A stretch of DNA of 64,000 bases from Mycolicibacterium neoaurum ATCC 25795 (GTDB lineage Bacteria > Actinomycetota > Actinomycetes > Mycobacteriales > Mycobacteriaceae). The translations under genes were made by a program, and so were the position numbers. Each line of letters opens with the position of its first letter. Position 1 is the first letter of the stretch. Below the pieces are notes generated by a model. It had not been told where the DNA came from. It did no database searches and worked only from the letters and a program-made list of their open reading frames with translations. The stretch spans positions 372,001 to 436,000 of the forward strand of contig NZ_JMDW01000008.1 of NCBI RefSeq assembly GCF_000691525.1. The letters run 5' to 3'. Positions 17,785-27,484 of the stretch are shown here, piece by piece.

Positions 17785-19383
17785 GTGCTCCTGTCGTCGC
17801 GATCCGTCTTGCGCGCGCTGGCGCTGCTGGTGGCCGTGCTGCTCGCCTCCGGGTGTGGACTGGGCGGTGACGGCGAACGGGCATCGTTGCCGCCCGACCC
17901 GTCGGTGGTCCGGACCGCCGACGGCCTTGTCCGTGGGGTAGCCACCCTGGACAAACGCAATTTCGCGGGAATCCCTTATGCGGCACCACCGGTCGGTCCG
18001 CTGCGTTGGCAGCCTCCGCAGCCGGTCGCCCCGTGGCAGGGCGTCCGCGACGCGACCAAGGCCGGCCCGCGGTGCCTGCAGGGCGAGAGCGGAGAAGTGG
18101 AGTTCGGCAAGCAGACCGACGAGGACTGCCTGACGCTCAACGTCTGGACGCCGGCACCCGAGAACACCCTCCGACCGGTGATGGTGTGGATCCACGGCGG
18201 CTCCTTCGTCAACGGTAACGGCGCCATGTACGACGCACGCTGGCTGGTCGACCGTGGCGACATCGTGGTGGTCACCCTCAATTACCGGTTGGGCGCCTTG
18301 GGATTTCTCGCCCATCCTGCGCTGGGGGAGCCGGGCAGCGTCGGAAACTACGGACTGGCCGACCAACAGGCGGCGTTGCGCTGGGTGCACGAGAACATCG
18401 CGGCGTTCGGGGGCGACCCGGACAAGGTGACCATCGCCGGGGAGTCGGCCGGCGGGATGTCGGTGTGCGATCACCTGGTCGCCCCGCAATCCCAGGGCCT
18501 GTTCCGGGCTGCGATCGTCCAGAGCGGACCGTGTCAGGCACAGGTGGCGCTACCTCGGGCCGAGAAGATCAGCAGCGACTTCGCTCGGGATGTGGGGTGC
18601 GGCGACCCGGCCACCGCTGCCGCCTGTCTGCGCGCCCTGCCGGCCCATCAAGTCGATAAACCGGTGTGGTACGGCCGAATCGGCGAGGACACGCTCAGTG
18701 GACCGGTCTACGGAAGCACGACGTTGCCCGAAGACCCGATGGTGGCGTTCCGCGAAGGTCGCGCGGCCGACGTGCCGATACTCATCGGCACCAATCGCGA
18801 CGAGTTCACCCTCTTCGCCGCCCTGCAATACCTGCGCGGGGCCAGGCAGTACGCCGCCGGGGAGTACCCCGACCTGCTGGCCGACACCTTCGGCGCGGAT
18901 GCCCCGGCGGTCGGGGCCCGTTATCCGCTCGACAAGTACGACGGCAGTGCGGCACTGGCGTACTCGGCGGCGGTCACCGACGGCGTGTTCGCCTGCGTCG
19001 CCCAACGGATGGCCGGCCAATTGGCCTCGAGCCGGTCGATTTTCGGCTACCAGTTCGACGATCCTCGACCGCCGACTCCAGAACCGATGCGCACGTTGCC
19101 GTTTCCGGTCGGTGCCAGTCACTCGTTGGAACTGCGCTATCTGTTCGACGTCGGTGGGGCACCACCGTTGAGTCCGGCCCAGCAGCAACTGTCGAACCAG
19201 ATGATCGACTACTGGGCGGCGTTCGTCCGTTCCGGTGCGCCCGATGCCGACGGCGCACCGGACTGGCCGGCGGTGGCCGGTTCGGGTCCGTGGATGTCGC
19301 TGCGACCCGACGGATCGCGGATGGTCACCGGTTTCGGAGCCGAGCACCGATGCGATTTCTGGGCAGGCCTGTCCGGCCGGTAG
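17785..19383 (+). CDS. Lipoprotein carboxylesterase (type B)
   Basis: Alpha/beta-hydrolase of the carboxylesterase B family, 532 residues. The N-terminus has a lipoprotein signal with lipobox LASGC, so it is probably anchored outside the cytoplasmic membrane. The nucleophile elbow is GESAGG, preceded by the oxyanion-hole motif WIHGGSFVNG; an acidic residue lies in GTNRDEFT and the His in VGASHSLELRYLF. It would hydrolyse lipid or xenobiotic esters. It is divergent from the P450 gene. Confidence 0.9.
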   Translation: MLLSSRSVLRALALLVAVLLASGCGLGGDGERASLPPDPSVVRTADGLVRGVATLDKRNFAGIPYAAPPVGPLRWQPPQPVAPWQGVRDATKAGPRCLQGESGEVEFGKQTDEDCLTLNVWTPAPENTLRPVMVWIHGGSFVNGNGAMYDARWLVDRGDIVVVTLNYRLGALGFLAHPALGEPGSVGNYGLADQQAALRWVHENIAAFGGDPDKVTIAGESAGGMSVCDHLVAPQSQGLFRAAIVQSGPCQAQVALPRAEKISSDFARDVGCGDPATAAACLRALPAHQVDKPVWYGRIGEDTLSGPVYGSTTLPEDPMVAFREGRAADVPILIGTNRDEFTLFAALQYLRGARQYAAGEYPDLLADTFGADAPAVGARYPLDKYDGSAALAYSAAVTDGVFACVAQRMAGQLASSRSIFGYQFDDPRPPTPEPMRTLPFPVGASHSLELRYLFDVGGAPPLSPAQQQLSNQMIDYWAAFVRSGAPDADGAPDWPAVAGSGPWMSLRPDGSRMVTGFGAEHRCDFWAGLSGR

Positions 19384-19393
19384 GCCGACGCGG

Positions 19394-19873
19394 TCAGGAC
19401 GTCCGGCCGGCGGGGGTGACCCAGGTGGTGATCTCGGCGTGCACCACCTCGGCACCGGAGCGGTCGGTGATGCGGACCGGCACGACGATCTCGGTGCCGT
19501 CGGTGATGGTGGCGAAGTCCGGCGGGTCGAACCGGGCCGTGGCGCGCAGCGAGGTCGTCGCCTTGGCCAGGTACTGGACCGTCATCCCTTTCGGGATCCA
19601 GCGATGGGTGGCCGGCACGGTGGCCTCCATGGCCATTCCCATCGCCACCTCGGCCGCATTGCACGACGCGATGGCGTGCACGGTGTGCAGGTGGTTGTAG
19701 ACGTAGAACCACTTCGGTACGTCGACCTCGGCCAGGCCGGGCTCCATCCGGCGGATGTGCGGGAGGACCGATGCGAAATAGGGGACCCGGACCATCGCTG
19801 CCGCCGAGAACAGGCGGCTACCCAGCGGTTTGTCGGCCAGCTGCTGCCATGCGCGGTAGGTGGGACTCGTCAT
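19394..19873 (-). CDS. Hotdog-fold DUF4442-type protein
   Basis: 159-residue protein matching the DUF4442 thioesterase-like hotdog fold. The core is seen in WFYVYNHLHTVHAIASCNAAEVAMGMAMEATVPATHRWIPKGMTVQYL, and the C-terminus is beta-rich. Such proteins bind acyl thioesters; activity is unproven. The ATG at 19873 is preferred over 19882 because of an AAGG about 10 bp upstream. It is the last gene before the S10 promoter region and is transcribed away from it. Confidence 0.78.
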   Translation of the reverse strand: MTSPTYRAWQQLADKPLGSRLFSAAAMVRVPYFASVLPHIRRMEPGLAEVDVPKWFYVYNHLHTVHAIASCNAAEVAMGMAMEATVPATHRWIPKGMTVQYLAKATTSLRATARFDPPDFATITDGTEIVVPVRITDRSGAEVVHAEITTWVTPAGRTS

Positions 19874-19975
19874 GTTCGGCAACCTTACTCGGCGGTAAGA
19901 TCGGTCGGTCCCGCTGCGCCGAGCGCTCCGGCCCGGCGCCCGGCAGGTGGGCGGTCGACCAGGTCAAACGGAGAT

Positions 19976-20277
19976 TTGTGGGACGCCGCGATCTGAGGCA
20001 TACTGTTCGGGTTGCCTTGAGCCGGGTTCGCCCGGGCGAGGCATCCGACCGGCGCCCTCGCGGGCGCACCCGGTTCCCAATTCGATCGCGACAATTTTCG
20101 ACGCGGACGAGTATGCGCGAGGGCGACACGCCCGAGTGCGGGGGTCGGTGAACCAGAGACAGGTAAACAGCGGCGGCAACAGGCTGCGCGCGCCCCGGGA
20201 CACCGGAGCACGCGCACCGAGGCCAGACCAGAGACAAGGCCCAACCATGGGCCCGTTAGTAGTGAGGTAGGAGAAGC
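19976..20277 (+). promoter_or_regulatory. S10 operon promoter and about 268-nt leader
   Basis: The gene-free stretch 19874-20277 holds this element. TTGTGG (19976-19981), a 17-base spacer and CATACT (19999-20004) form a SigA-type promoter; five bases later the sequence GGTTGCCT (20010-20017) should be at or near the transcript start. The leader contains strong hairpins, for example GCGCCC/GGGCGC at 20052-20067 inside a longer ACCGG/CCGGT stem. Such structure could serve ribosomal-protein autoregulation, but no known leader class was identified by eye. GTAGGAG precedes the rpsJ start. Confidence 0.65.
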
Positions 20278-20583
20278 GTGGCGGGACAGAAGATCCGCAT
20301 CAGGCTCAAGGCCTACGACCATGAGGCGATTGACGCCTCGGCGCGCAAGATCGTCGAGACGGTCACCCGGACGGGTGCCAGTGTGGTTGGCCCGGTGCCG
20401 CTGCCGACCGAGAAGAACGTGTACTGCGTCATTCGGTCTCCCCATAAGTACAAGGACTCGCGGGAGCATTTCGAGATGCGTACCCACAAGCGCCTTATCG
20501 ACATCCTCGACCCCACGCCGAAGACCGTTGACGCCTTGATGCGCATCGATCTGCCGGCCAGTGTCGACGTCAATATCCAGTAG
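20278..20583 (+). CDS. rpsJ: 30S ribosomal protein S10
   Basis: S10, 101 residues, GTG start with GTAGGAG upstream. It binds 16S rRNA in the 30S head and also acts as NusE in antitermination with NusB. The [19 protein letters not shown] start and [20 protein letters not shown] near the C-terminus are characteristic. First gene of the S10 operon; rplC follows by 15 bp. Confidence 0.98.
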
Positions 20584-20598
20584 GAGATTCCAGAACTC

Positions 20599-21252
20599 AT
20601 GGCACGAAAAGGAATTCTGGGCACCAAGCTGGGCATGACGCAGGTGTTCGACGAGAACAACAAAGTCGTCCCGGTGACGGTCGTCAAGGCCGGCCCCAAT
20701 GTGGTGACCCGCATCCGTACCACCGAGCGTGACGGCTACAGCGCCGTGCAGCTCGCCTACGGCGAGATCAGCCCGCGCAAGGTGAACAAGCCGGTCACCG
20801 GTCAGTTCGCCGCCGCCGGTGTGAACCCGCGCCGCCACCTCGCCGAGCTGCGTCTTGCCGACGAAGCTGAAGCGGCTGCCTACGAAATCGGCCAGGAGCT
20901 GACCGCCGAGATCTTCGCCGACGGTGCTTACGTCGACGTGACCGGCACCAGCAAGGGCAAGGGTTTCGCAGGCACCATGAAGCGGCACGGCTTCGCCGGC
21001 CAGGGCGCCGCGCACGGTGCCCAGGCTGTGCACCGCCGCCCGGGCTCGATCGGTGGCTGTGCCACCCCGGGCCGCGTCTTCAAGGGCACCCGCATGTCGG
21101 GCCGGATGGGTAGTGACCGCGTCACCACCCAGAACCTGAAGGTGCACAAGGTCGATGCCGAGAACGGCGTGCTGCTGATCAAGGGTGCCGTCCCCGGACG
21201 CAATGGTGGACTCGTCGTGGTCCGCACCGCGATCAAACGAGGTGAGAAGTAA
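20599..21252 (+). CDS. rplC: 50S ribosomal protein L3
   Basis: L3, 217 residues, an early 23S rRNA assembly protein near the peptidyl transferase centre. [19 protein letters not shown] at the N-terminus and the extended-loop region [28 protein letters not shown], where the methylated Gln of other bacteria would lie, are visible. Its stop shares one base with the rplD start. Confidence 0.98.
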   Translation: MARKGILGTKLGMTQVFDENNKVVPVTVVKAGPNVVTRIRTTERDGYSAVQLAYGEISPRKVNKPVTGQFAAAGVNPRRHLAELRLADEAEAAAYEIGQELTAEIFADGAYVDVTGTSKGKGFAGTMKRHGFAGQGAAHGAQAVHRRPGSIGGCATPGRVFKGTRMSGRMGSDRVTTQNLKVHKVDAENGVLLIKGAVPGRNGGLVVVRTAIKRGEK

Positions 21253-21902
21253 TGGCTCTCAAGCTTGACGTTCACACTCCGGACGGCAAGACGGACGGTT
21301 CCGTGGAACTTCCCGCTGCCCTGTTCGATGTGGAACCCAACATCGCTCTGCTGCACCAGGTGGTGAATGCGCAGCTGGCCGCCAAGCGCCAGGGCACGCA
21401 TTCGGCCAAGACCCGCGCCGAGGTCTCCGGTGGTGGCAAGAAGCCGTACCGCCAGAAGGGCACCGGCCGCGCCCGTCAGGGCTCGACCCGCGCACCGCAG
21501 TTCACCGGTGGTGGCATCGTGCACGGACCGAAGCCGCGTGACTACAGCCAGCGGACCCCCAAGAAGATGATCGCCGCCGCCACCCGCGGGGCGCTCTCGG
21601 ACCGGGCCCGCAACGACCGCATCCACGCCGTCACCGAACTGGTGGCCGGTCAGACTCCGTCGACCAAGTCGGCGAAGTCGTTCCTGGCCAGCCTCACCAC
21701 GAACAAGAACGTGCTGATCGTCATCGGTCGCAGCGATGAGGTCGGCGCCAAGAGCGTGCGGAACCTGCCCGGCGTGCATGTCATCTCGGCGGACCAGCTC
21801 AACGCGTACGACGTGCTGCACGCCGACGACGTGGTGTTCTCGGTCGAGGCCCTGAACGCCTACATCACCGCGCACACCAAGAAGGAAGAGGTGTCTGCCT
21901 GA
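21252..21902 (+). CDS. rplD: 50S ribosomal protein L4
   Basis: L4, 216 residues, lining the exit tunnel constriction. The long conserved loop [20 protein letters not shown] is the segment reaching the tunnel and a known macrolide-resistance site in other bacteria. In E. coli L4 represses the S10 operon; whether it does so here is unknown. Overlaps rplC and rplW by one base each. Confidence 0.98.
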   Translation: MALKLDVHTPDGKTDGSVELPAALFDVEPNIALLHQVVNAQLAAKRQGTHSAKTRAEVSGGGKKPYRQKGTGRARQGSTRAPQFTGGGIVHGPKPRDYSQRTPKKMIAAATRGALSDRARNDRIHAVTELVAGQTPSTKSAKSFLASLTTNKNVLIVIGRSDEVGAKSVRNLPGVHVISADQLNAYDVLHADDVVFSVEALNAYITAHTKKEEVSA

Positions 21903-22204
21903 TGGCCACGATCACCGACCCTCGCGACATCATCCTCGCGCCGGTCATCTCCGAGAAGTCCTACGGGCTGATCGAGGACAACGTGTACACGTTCGTCGTG
22001 CACCCGGATTCGAACAAGACGCAGATCAAGATCGCCATCGAGAAGATCTTCTCCGTCAAGGTCGACTCGGTGAACACGTTGAACCGCAACGGCAAGCGCA
22101 AGCGGACCCGCAGTGGCTACGGCACGCGCAAGAGCACCAAGCGCGCCATCGTGACCCTGGCCGCCGGCAGCAAGCCGATCGACTTGTTCGGAGCGCCCGC
22201 CTAG
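21902..22204 (+). CDS. rplW: 50S ribosomal protein L23
   Basis: L23, 100 residues, at the tunnel exit where trigger factor and SRP dock. [22 protein letters not shown] and the basic [20 protein letters not shown] loop are conserved. Starts on the last base of the rplD stop codon. Confidence 0.98.
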   Translation: MATITDPRDIILAPVISEKSYGLIEDNVYTFVVHPDSNKTQIKIAIEKIFSVKVDSVNTLNRNGKRKRTRSGYGTRKSTKRAIVTLAAGSKPIDLFGAPA

Positions 22205-22234
22205 CGGCAGGCAGAGAGACTCAGGAACTTAGAA

Positions 22235-23071
22235 ATGGCAATTCGCAAGTACAAGCCGACGACCCCGGGTCGTCGCGGTTCGAGCGTCTCCGATTTCGCC
22301 GAGATCACTCGTTCGACTCCGGAGAAGTCGCTGATCCGTCCGCTGCACAGCACGGGTGGACGTAACGCGCACGGCCGCATCACCACTCGTCACAAGGGTG
22401 GCGGTCACAAGCGTGCCTACCGGCTGATCGACTTCCGTCGTCACGACAAAGACGGTGTCAACGCCAAGGTCGCGCACATCGAGTACGACCCCAACCGCAC
22501 CGCGAACATCGCGCTGCTGCACTACCTGGACGGCGAGAAGCGCTACATCATCGCCCCCAAGGATCTGAAGCAGGGCGACGTCATCGAGCAGGGGCCGAAC
22601 GCCGATATCAAGCCCGGCAACAACCTGCCGCTGCGCAACATCCCGGCCGGTACCGTCATCCACGCAGTGGAGCTGCGGCCCGGTGGCGGTGCCAAGCTCG
22701 CCCGCTCCGCCGGCGTCAGCATCCAGCTGCTCGGTAAGGAAGGCAGCTACGCCTCGTTGCGTATGCCGTCCGGTGAGATCCGGCGCGTCGACGTGCGCTG
22801 CCGCGCCACCGTCGGCGAGGTCGGCAATGCCGAACAGGCCAACATCAACTGGGGCAAGGCCGGTCGTATGCGGTGGAAGGGCAAGCGCCCCACCGTCCGT
22901 GGTGTCGTCATGAACCCGGTCGATCACCCGCACGGCGGTGGTGAGGGTAAGACCTCCGGTGGCCGCCACCCGGTGAGCCCCTGGGGTAAACCCGAGGGCC
23001 GCACTCGCAAGCCCAACAAGGCGAGCGACAAGCTCATCGTCCGTCGCCGGCGCACCGGCAAGAAGCGCTAG
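22235..23071 (+). CDS. rplB: 50S ribosomal protein L2
   Basis: L2, 278 residues, needed for subunit joining and peptidyl transferase assembly. The [20 protein letters not shown] start and the C-terminal [19 protein letters not shown], containing the conserved His near the catalytic centre, are present. Preceded by a GGCAGAGAG-type ribosome binding region in a 30-bp gap. Confidence 0.98.
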   Translation: MAIRKYKPTTPGRRGSSVSDFAEITRSTPEKSLIRPLHSTGGRNAHGRITTRHKGGGHKRAYRLIDFRRHDKDGVNAKVAHIEYDPNRTANIALLHYLDGEKRYIIAPKDLKQGDVIEQGPNADIKPGNNLPLRNIPAGTVIHAVELRPGGGAKLARSAGVSIQLLGKEGSYASLRMPSGEIRRVDVRCRATVGEVGNAEQANINWGKAGRMRWKGKRPTVRGVVMNPVDHPHGGGEGKTSGGRHPVSPWGKPEGRTRKPNKASDKLIVRRRRTGKKR

Positions 23072-23083
23072 GAGTAAATAGCG

Positions 23084-23364
23084 ATGCCACGCAGCCTCAA
23101 GAAGGGCCCGTTCGTCGACGACCACCTTCTCAAGAAGGTCGACGTCCAGAACGAGAAGAACAGCAAGCAGGTCATCAAGACCTGGTCGCGCCGGTCCACC
23201 ATCATCCCGGACTTCATCGGTCACACCTTCGCCGTCCACGACGGTCGCAAGCACGTGCCGGTGTTCGTCACCGAGTCGATGGTCGGGCACAAGCTGGGCG
23301 AGTTCGCCCCCACCCGCACGTTCAAGGGTCACATCAAGGATGACCGGAAGGCGAAGCGCCGGTA

Positions 23365-23365
<1 letters not shown>
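23084..23365 (+). CDS. rpsS: 30S ribosomal protein S19
   Basis: S19, 93 residues, in the 30S head contacting S13 and 16S r[21 protein letters not shown], the central [21 protein letters not shown] and [14 protein letters not shown] are the family signature regions. Shares one base with the rplV start. Confidence 0.98.
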
Positions 23366-24659
<1,294 letters not shown>

Positions 24660-24660
24660 A

Positions 24661-25077
24661 ATGCTTATCCCCCGTAGGGTCAAGCACCGCAAGCAGCATC
24701 ACCCCAAGCAGCGCGGTACCGCCAGCGGCGGCACCGCGGTGAGCTTCGGTGACTACGGCATCCAGGCTCTGGAGCACGCCTACATCACCAACCGGCAGAT
24801 CGAGTCCGCTCGTATCGCCATCAACCGGCACATCAAGCGTGGCGGCAAGGTCTGGATCAACATCTTCCCGGACCGCCCGCTGACCAAGAAGCCCGCCGAG
24901 ACCCGCATGGGTTCGGGTAAGGGTTCGCCGGAGTGGTGGGTCGCCAACGTCAAGCCGGGTCGCGTGCTGTTCGAGCTGAGCTACCCCGACGAGAAGATCG
25001 CCAGGGACGCGCTGACCCGCGCGATCCACAAGCTGCCGATCAAGGCACGCATCGTGACCCGAGAGGAGCAGTTCTGA
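24661..25077 (+). CDS. rplP: 50S ribosomal protein L16
   Basis: L16, 138 residues, near the A-site tRNA and the peptidyl transferase centre. [19 protein letters not shown] and the [19 protein letters not shown] signature are clear. ATG 24661 lies one base after the rpsC stop; its own stop shares a base with the rpmC start. Confidence 0.98.
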   Translation: MLIPRRVKHRKQHHPKQRGTASGGTAVSFGDYGIQALEHAYITNRQIESARIAINRHIKRGGKVWINIFPDRPLTKKPAETRMGSGKGSPEWWVANVKPGRVLFELSYPDEKIARDALTRAIHKLPIKARIVTREEQF

Positions 25078-25310
25078 TGGCAGTAGGAGTTTCGCCGGGC
25101 GAACTGCGTGAGCTCACCGAGGAGGAGCTCACCACGCGCCTGCGTGAGTCGAAGGAAGAGCTGTTCAACCTGCGCTTCCAGATGGCCACCGGCCAGCTGA
25201 CCAACAACCGTCGGCTGCGTGTGGTGCGCCAGGAGATCGCACGGGTCTACACCGTGCTGCGTGAACGTGAACTGGGTCTGGCTTCCGGACCTGTTGGTGA
25301 GGATTCGTAA
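25077..25310 (+). CDS. rpmC: 50S ribosomal protein L29
   Basis: L29, 77 residues, a helical protein beside L23 at the tunnel exit. [20 protein letters not shown] and [20 protein letters not shown] are family signatures. The ATG overlaps the rplP stop (TGATG). rpsQ starts 3 bp after its stop. Confidence 0.97.
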   Translation: MAVGVSPGELRELTEEELTTRLRESKEELFNLRFQMATGQLTNNRRLRVVRQEIARVYTVLRERELGLASGPVGEDS

Positions 25311-25313
25311 GAC

Positions 25314-25610
25314 ATGGCAGACACTAAAGGCCCCAACCACACGCCGGCCACCGAAACGCCGCGTGGCCGTCGCAAGACCGCGATCGGCTACGTAGTGAGC
25401 GACAAGATGGAAAAGACCATCGTCGTCGAGCTCGAGTCGCGCAAGAGCCATCCGCTCTACGGCAAGATCATCCGGACCACGAGCAAGGTCAAGGCCCACG
25501 ACGAGAACGGGGACGCCGGCATCGGTGACCGCGTCTCGCTGATGGAGACCCGCCCGCTCTCGGCGACCAAGCGTTGGCGCTTGGTCGAGGTCCTCGAGAA
25601 GGCCAAGTAA
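25314..25610 (+). CDS. rpsQ: 30S ribosomal protein S17
   Basis: S17, 98 residues, binding the 5' domain of 16S r[30 protein letters not shown] and the signature [22 protein letters not shown] are present; the N-terminal 20 residues form a variable extension. Last gene of this operon, followed directly by a double terminator. Confidence 0.97.
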   Translation: MADTKGPNHTPATETPRGRRKTAIGYVVSDKMEKTIVVELESRKSHPLYGKIIRTTSKVKAHDENGDAGIGDRVSLMETRPLSATKRWRLVEVLEKAK

Positions 25611-25615
25611 CCTCG

Positions 25616-25670
25616 ACGCCAACGCTTTTGGCGTTCAGATCCCCGGTACCGCAATGCGGTGCCGGGGATC
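25616..25670 (+). terminator. Double-hairpin terminator of the S10 operon
   Basis: A first stem pairs ACGCCAA (25616-25622) with TTGGCGT (25628-25634). A second, 15-bp stem runs from GATCCCCGG (25638) through loop AAT (25653-25655) to CCGGGGATC (25670), with one G-U pair, and is followed by TTT. It starts 5 bp after rpsQ and separates the S10 operon from the accessory cassette downstream. Confidence 0.88.
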
Positions 25671-25760
25671 TTTGCGTTCGCGTGATCGTTCGACATGCGG
25701 CGTGTCGGATGCTGTTTGCCCGACGGGTGTCCAATGGCGTTTACCCTTTGTAAGGCCAGG

Positions 25761-25800
25761 TATCTGCGCGTGGAATCACTTTGCTGTATCTGCATGTGGA
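25761..25800 (+). promoter_or_regulatory. Direct repeats upstream of the polysaccharide cassette
   Basis: The interval 25671-25966 has no gene. Within it TATCTGCGCGTGGA (25761-25774) recurs as TATCTGCATGTGGA (25787-25800), two differences in 14 bases, with starts 26 bp apart. Such spacing fits a regulator bound to repeated half-sites on nearly the same DNA face. No other strong element is seen in the interval. Confidence 0.4.
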
Positions 25801-25966
25801 CGTCATGTTGTTGTGACTTCAACGAAATCGGTGCCTCCCAGGGTCATCTGACCTAGCATCGCGCTCATGACGTGCAGTTTCGAGGTGGCCACGGGGTCGA
25901 TGCGGCGGTGTCGCCGTAGCGACAAACAGGCCGGTAAGCGCACGGCATCTCCGGGCTGACCGGCCG

Positions 25967-27484
25967 ATGGACACCTCCACAGCGGCCGCGGAAGTCGCCG
26001 CACCCGAACCGAAGCCGTTCCTGGAGCGCTACTACGATCTGCATCCGGCATTCCGGGCGACACTGCGCTGGGGACTGATCCTGGCGCTGTTCATCCTGGC
26101 GTTCCACGACTCGATGATCAGCCTGGCGCACACCACCGCTGCGGGCGGCATCGGCGGCTACATGTGGACGGTGCCGATAGTCTCCCTCCTGGTGGCCATC
26201 GCCGTCGCCCGTCGCCACCGCACCGAACTACCCATCCATGATCGCCAGACCGACATCATCACCGGCGGCATGGCATTGGTGCTCGCCGTCGTCATCGAAT
26301 CCCAACTGCTCGACCGCTATGCCCTGTACTTCCATCTGCTGCGGCTCGACGTCGTCGCCGCGTGGCTGTTCCTATCCGGCTCGTGCGTCGTGCTTTTCGG
26401 TCTGCGACCGGTCACCCGGTTCGCCTGGGTGTGGGGCATCTTGTTGATGGCGCTTCCGTTGCCCTACTACATCGTGGTGGTGTTGCTCGGCGGAACGTCG
26501 TTCGCGGCCGGGGCGGCGAACCTGCTGGTCGCCGCGATCGGCACCGCCGTGGCGGTGGGCCGGACCTGGCGGCGCGGGGTGATCGGGTCGCTGCGGGCCT
26601 GGGCGGTCGGCTTCGCGGTGCTCATCATCATCGAGCTCGCCTTCCCGGATGCGCCGATGATCGTGTACCAGCAAGTGCCTGCGGTGACCGCCATCAGCGT
26701 GGTGGGGACGGTCATGTTCCTGCAGGCCCGCCGCGGCGCGCCGAAGAAGATCCTCGACCGCAAGGTGGAGCCGTTGGCGTCCCGGCAGGTCTGGGTGGGC
26801 GTCCCGGTGGTGGTCGTGACTGCGGTGGCGCTTGCGCTGTGCCATCTGCCGAGCGGGACGTCGACGTCGCCCGTCGCCGTCGCGGCGCCGGGCCCATTGG
26901 AGCCGGGCCGGGGGCTGACCGCGCCCTACGGATGGACGGTCACCCAACAGCAGCAGTTCTCCGATGTCGACCGGCTCTACGGCGACGGCGCCACGCTGGT
27001 CCGCCAGTACCTCGTCGCGAATGTCGGTACGGCCCGGTGGGACAAGTTGTCCCGGCCGCGCACCCTCGTGGTGGACAGCACCGTGACCCGACGCCCGTTC
27101 AGTCTCGACGTCTACCCGGGCCGGGTGTTGTACAGGCTGACCAGCGCGCGCATCAGCGAGCCGCGATACTTCGACCTCGGACACGGGGTGCAGGGCCGGC
27201 TGGTCTCGGTGGTCGACGACAGGCTGCTGGTGACCTGGAACTCGATCCAATTCGCCTGGGGAGACAAGGATCTCGCACAGCGTGTATCGGTGTTCGCGGT
27301 GGACAATCACGATGCAGATGCCCCCTTCCCGACACCGTCGACCAGTGTGGCATCCAATATCGGGGCGTTGTTCACCCTGTTGTTCCGCGGTAACGGCGTA
27401 CTGGATCAGCGCACGCCCGTCTTCAAGGACGAGGACATGCTGCTGAGCTTCACGAGGTCGCTTGTGACGGCGCAATTCCCATGA
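25967..27484 (+). CDS. Exosortase/EpsI-like polytopic membrane protein without visible exosortase triad
   Basis: 505 residues. About nine hydrophobic helices occupy residues 33-292, followed by a roughly 200-residue soluble domain. The region RPVTRFAWVWGILLMALPLPYYIV then GGTSFAAGAANLLVAAIGTAVAVGR resembles the middle of EpsH/exosortase proteins, and the soluble part (GDGATLVRQYLVANVG...) recalls EpsI (DUF3485). The catalytic Cys-Ser-Gly motif of exosortases is not seen, so it is unlikely to be an active protein-sorting peptidase; a polysaccharide-secretion role is more plausible. First gene of a four-gene unit; overlaps the next by ATGA. The ATG at 25967 lacks a clear ribosome binding site. 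Family assignment is tentative. Confidence 0.6.
   Translation: MDTSTAAAEVAAPEPKPFLERYYDLHPAFRATLRWGLILALFILAFHDSMISLAHTTAAGGIGGYMWTVPIVSLLVAIAVARRHRTELPIHDRQTDIITGGMALVLAVVIESQLLDRYALYFHLLRLDVVAAWLFLSGSCVVLFGLRPVTRFAWVWGILLMALPLPYYIVVVLLGGTSFAAGAANLLVAAIGTAVAVGRTWRRGVIGSLRAWAVGFAVLIIIELAFPDAPMIVYQQVPAVTAISVVGTVMFLQARRGAPKKILDRKVEPLASRQVWVGVPVVVVTAVALALCHLPSGTSTSPVAVAAPGPLEPGRGLTAPYGWTVTQQQQFSDVDRLYGDGATLVRQYLVANVGTARWDKLSRPRTLVVDSTVTRRPFSLDVYPGRVLYRLTSARISEPRYFDLGHGVQGRLVSVVDDRLLVTWNSIQFAWGDKDLAQRVSVFAVDNHDADAPFPTPSTSVASNIGALFTLLFRGNGVLDQRTPVFKDEDMLLSFTRSLVTAQFP

Noticed and set aside
19883..20277. Small open frames in the S10 leader
   Set aside because: They overlap promoter and hairpin elements, have no ribosome binding sites and no recognisable products.
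25967..27484. Calling the first polysaccharide-cassette gene an active exosortase
   Set aside because: The catalytic Cys motif is not present and no sorting-signal proteins are encoded nearby.
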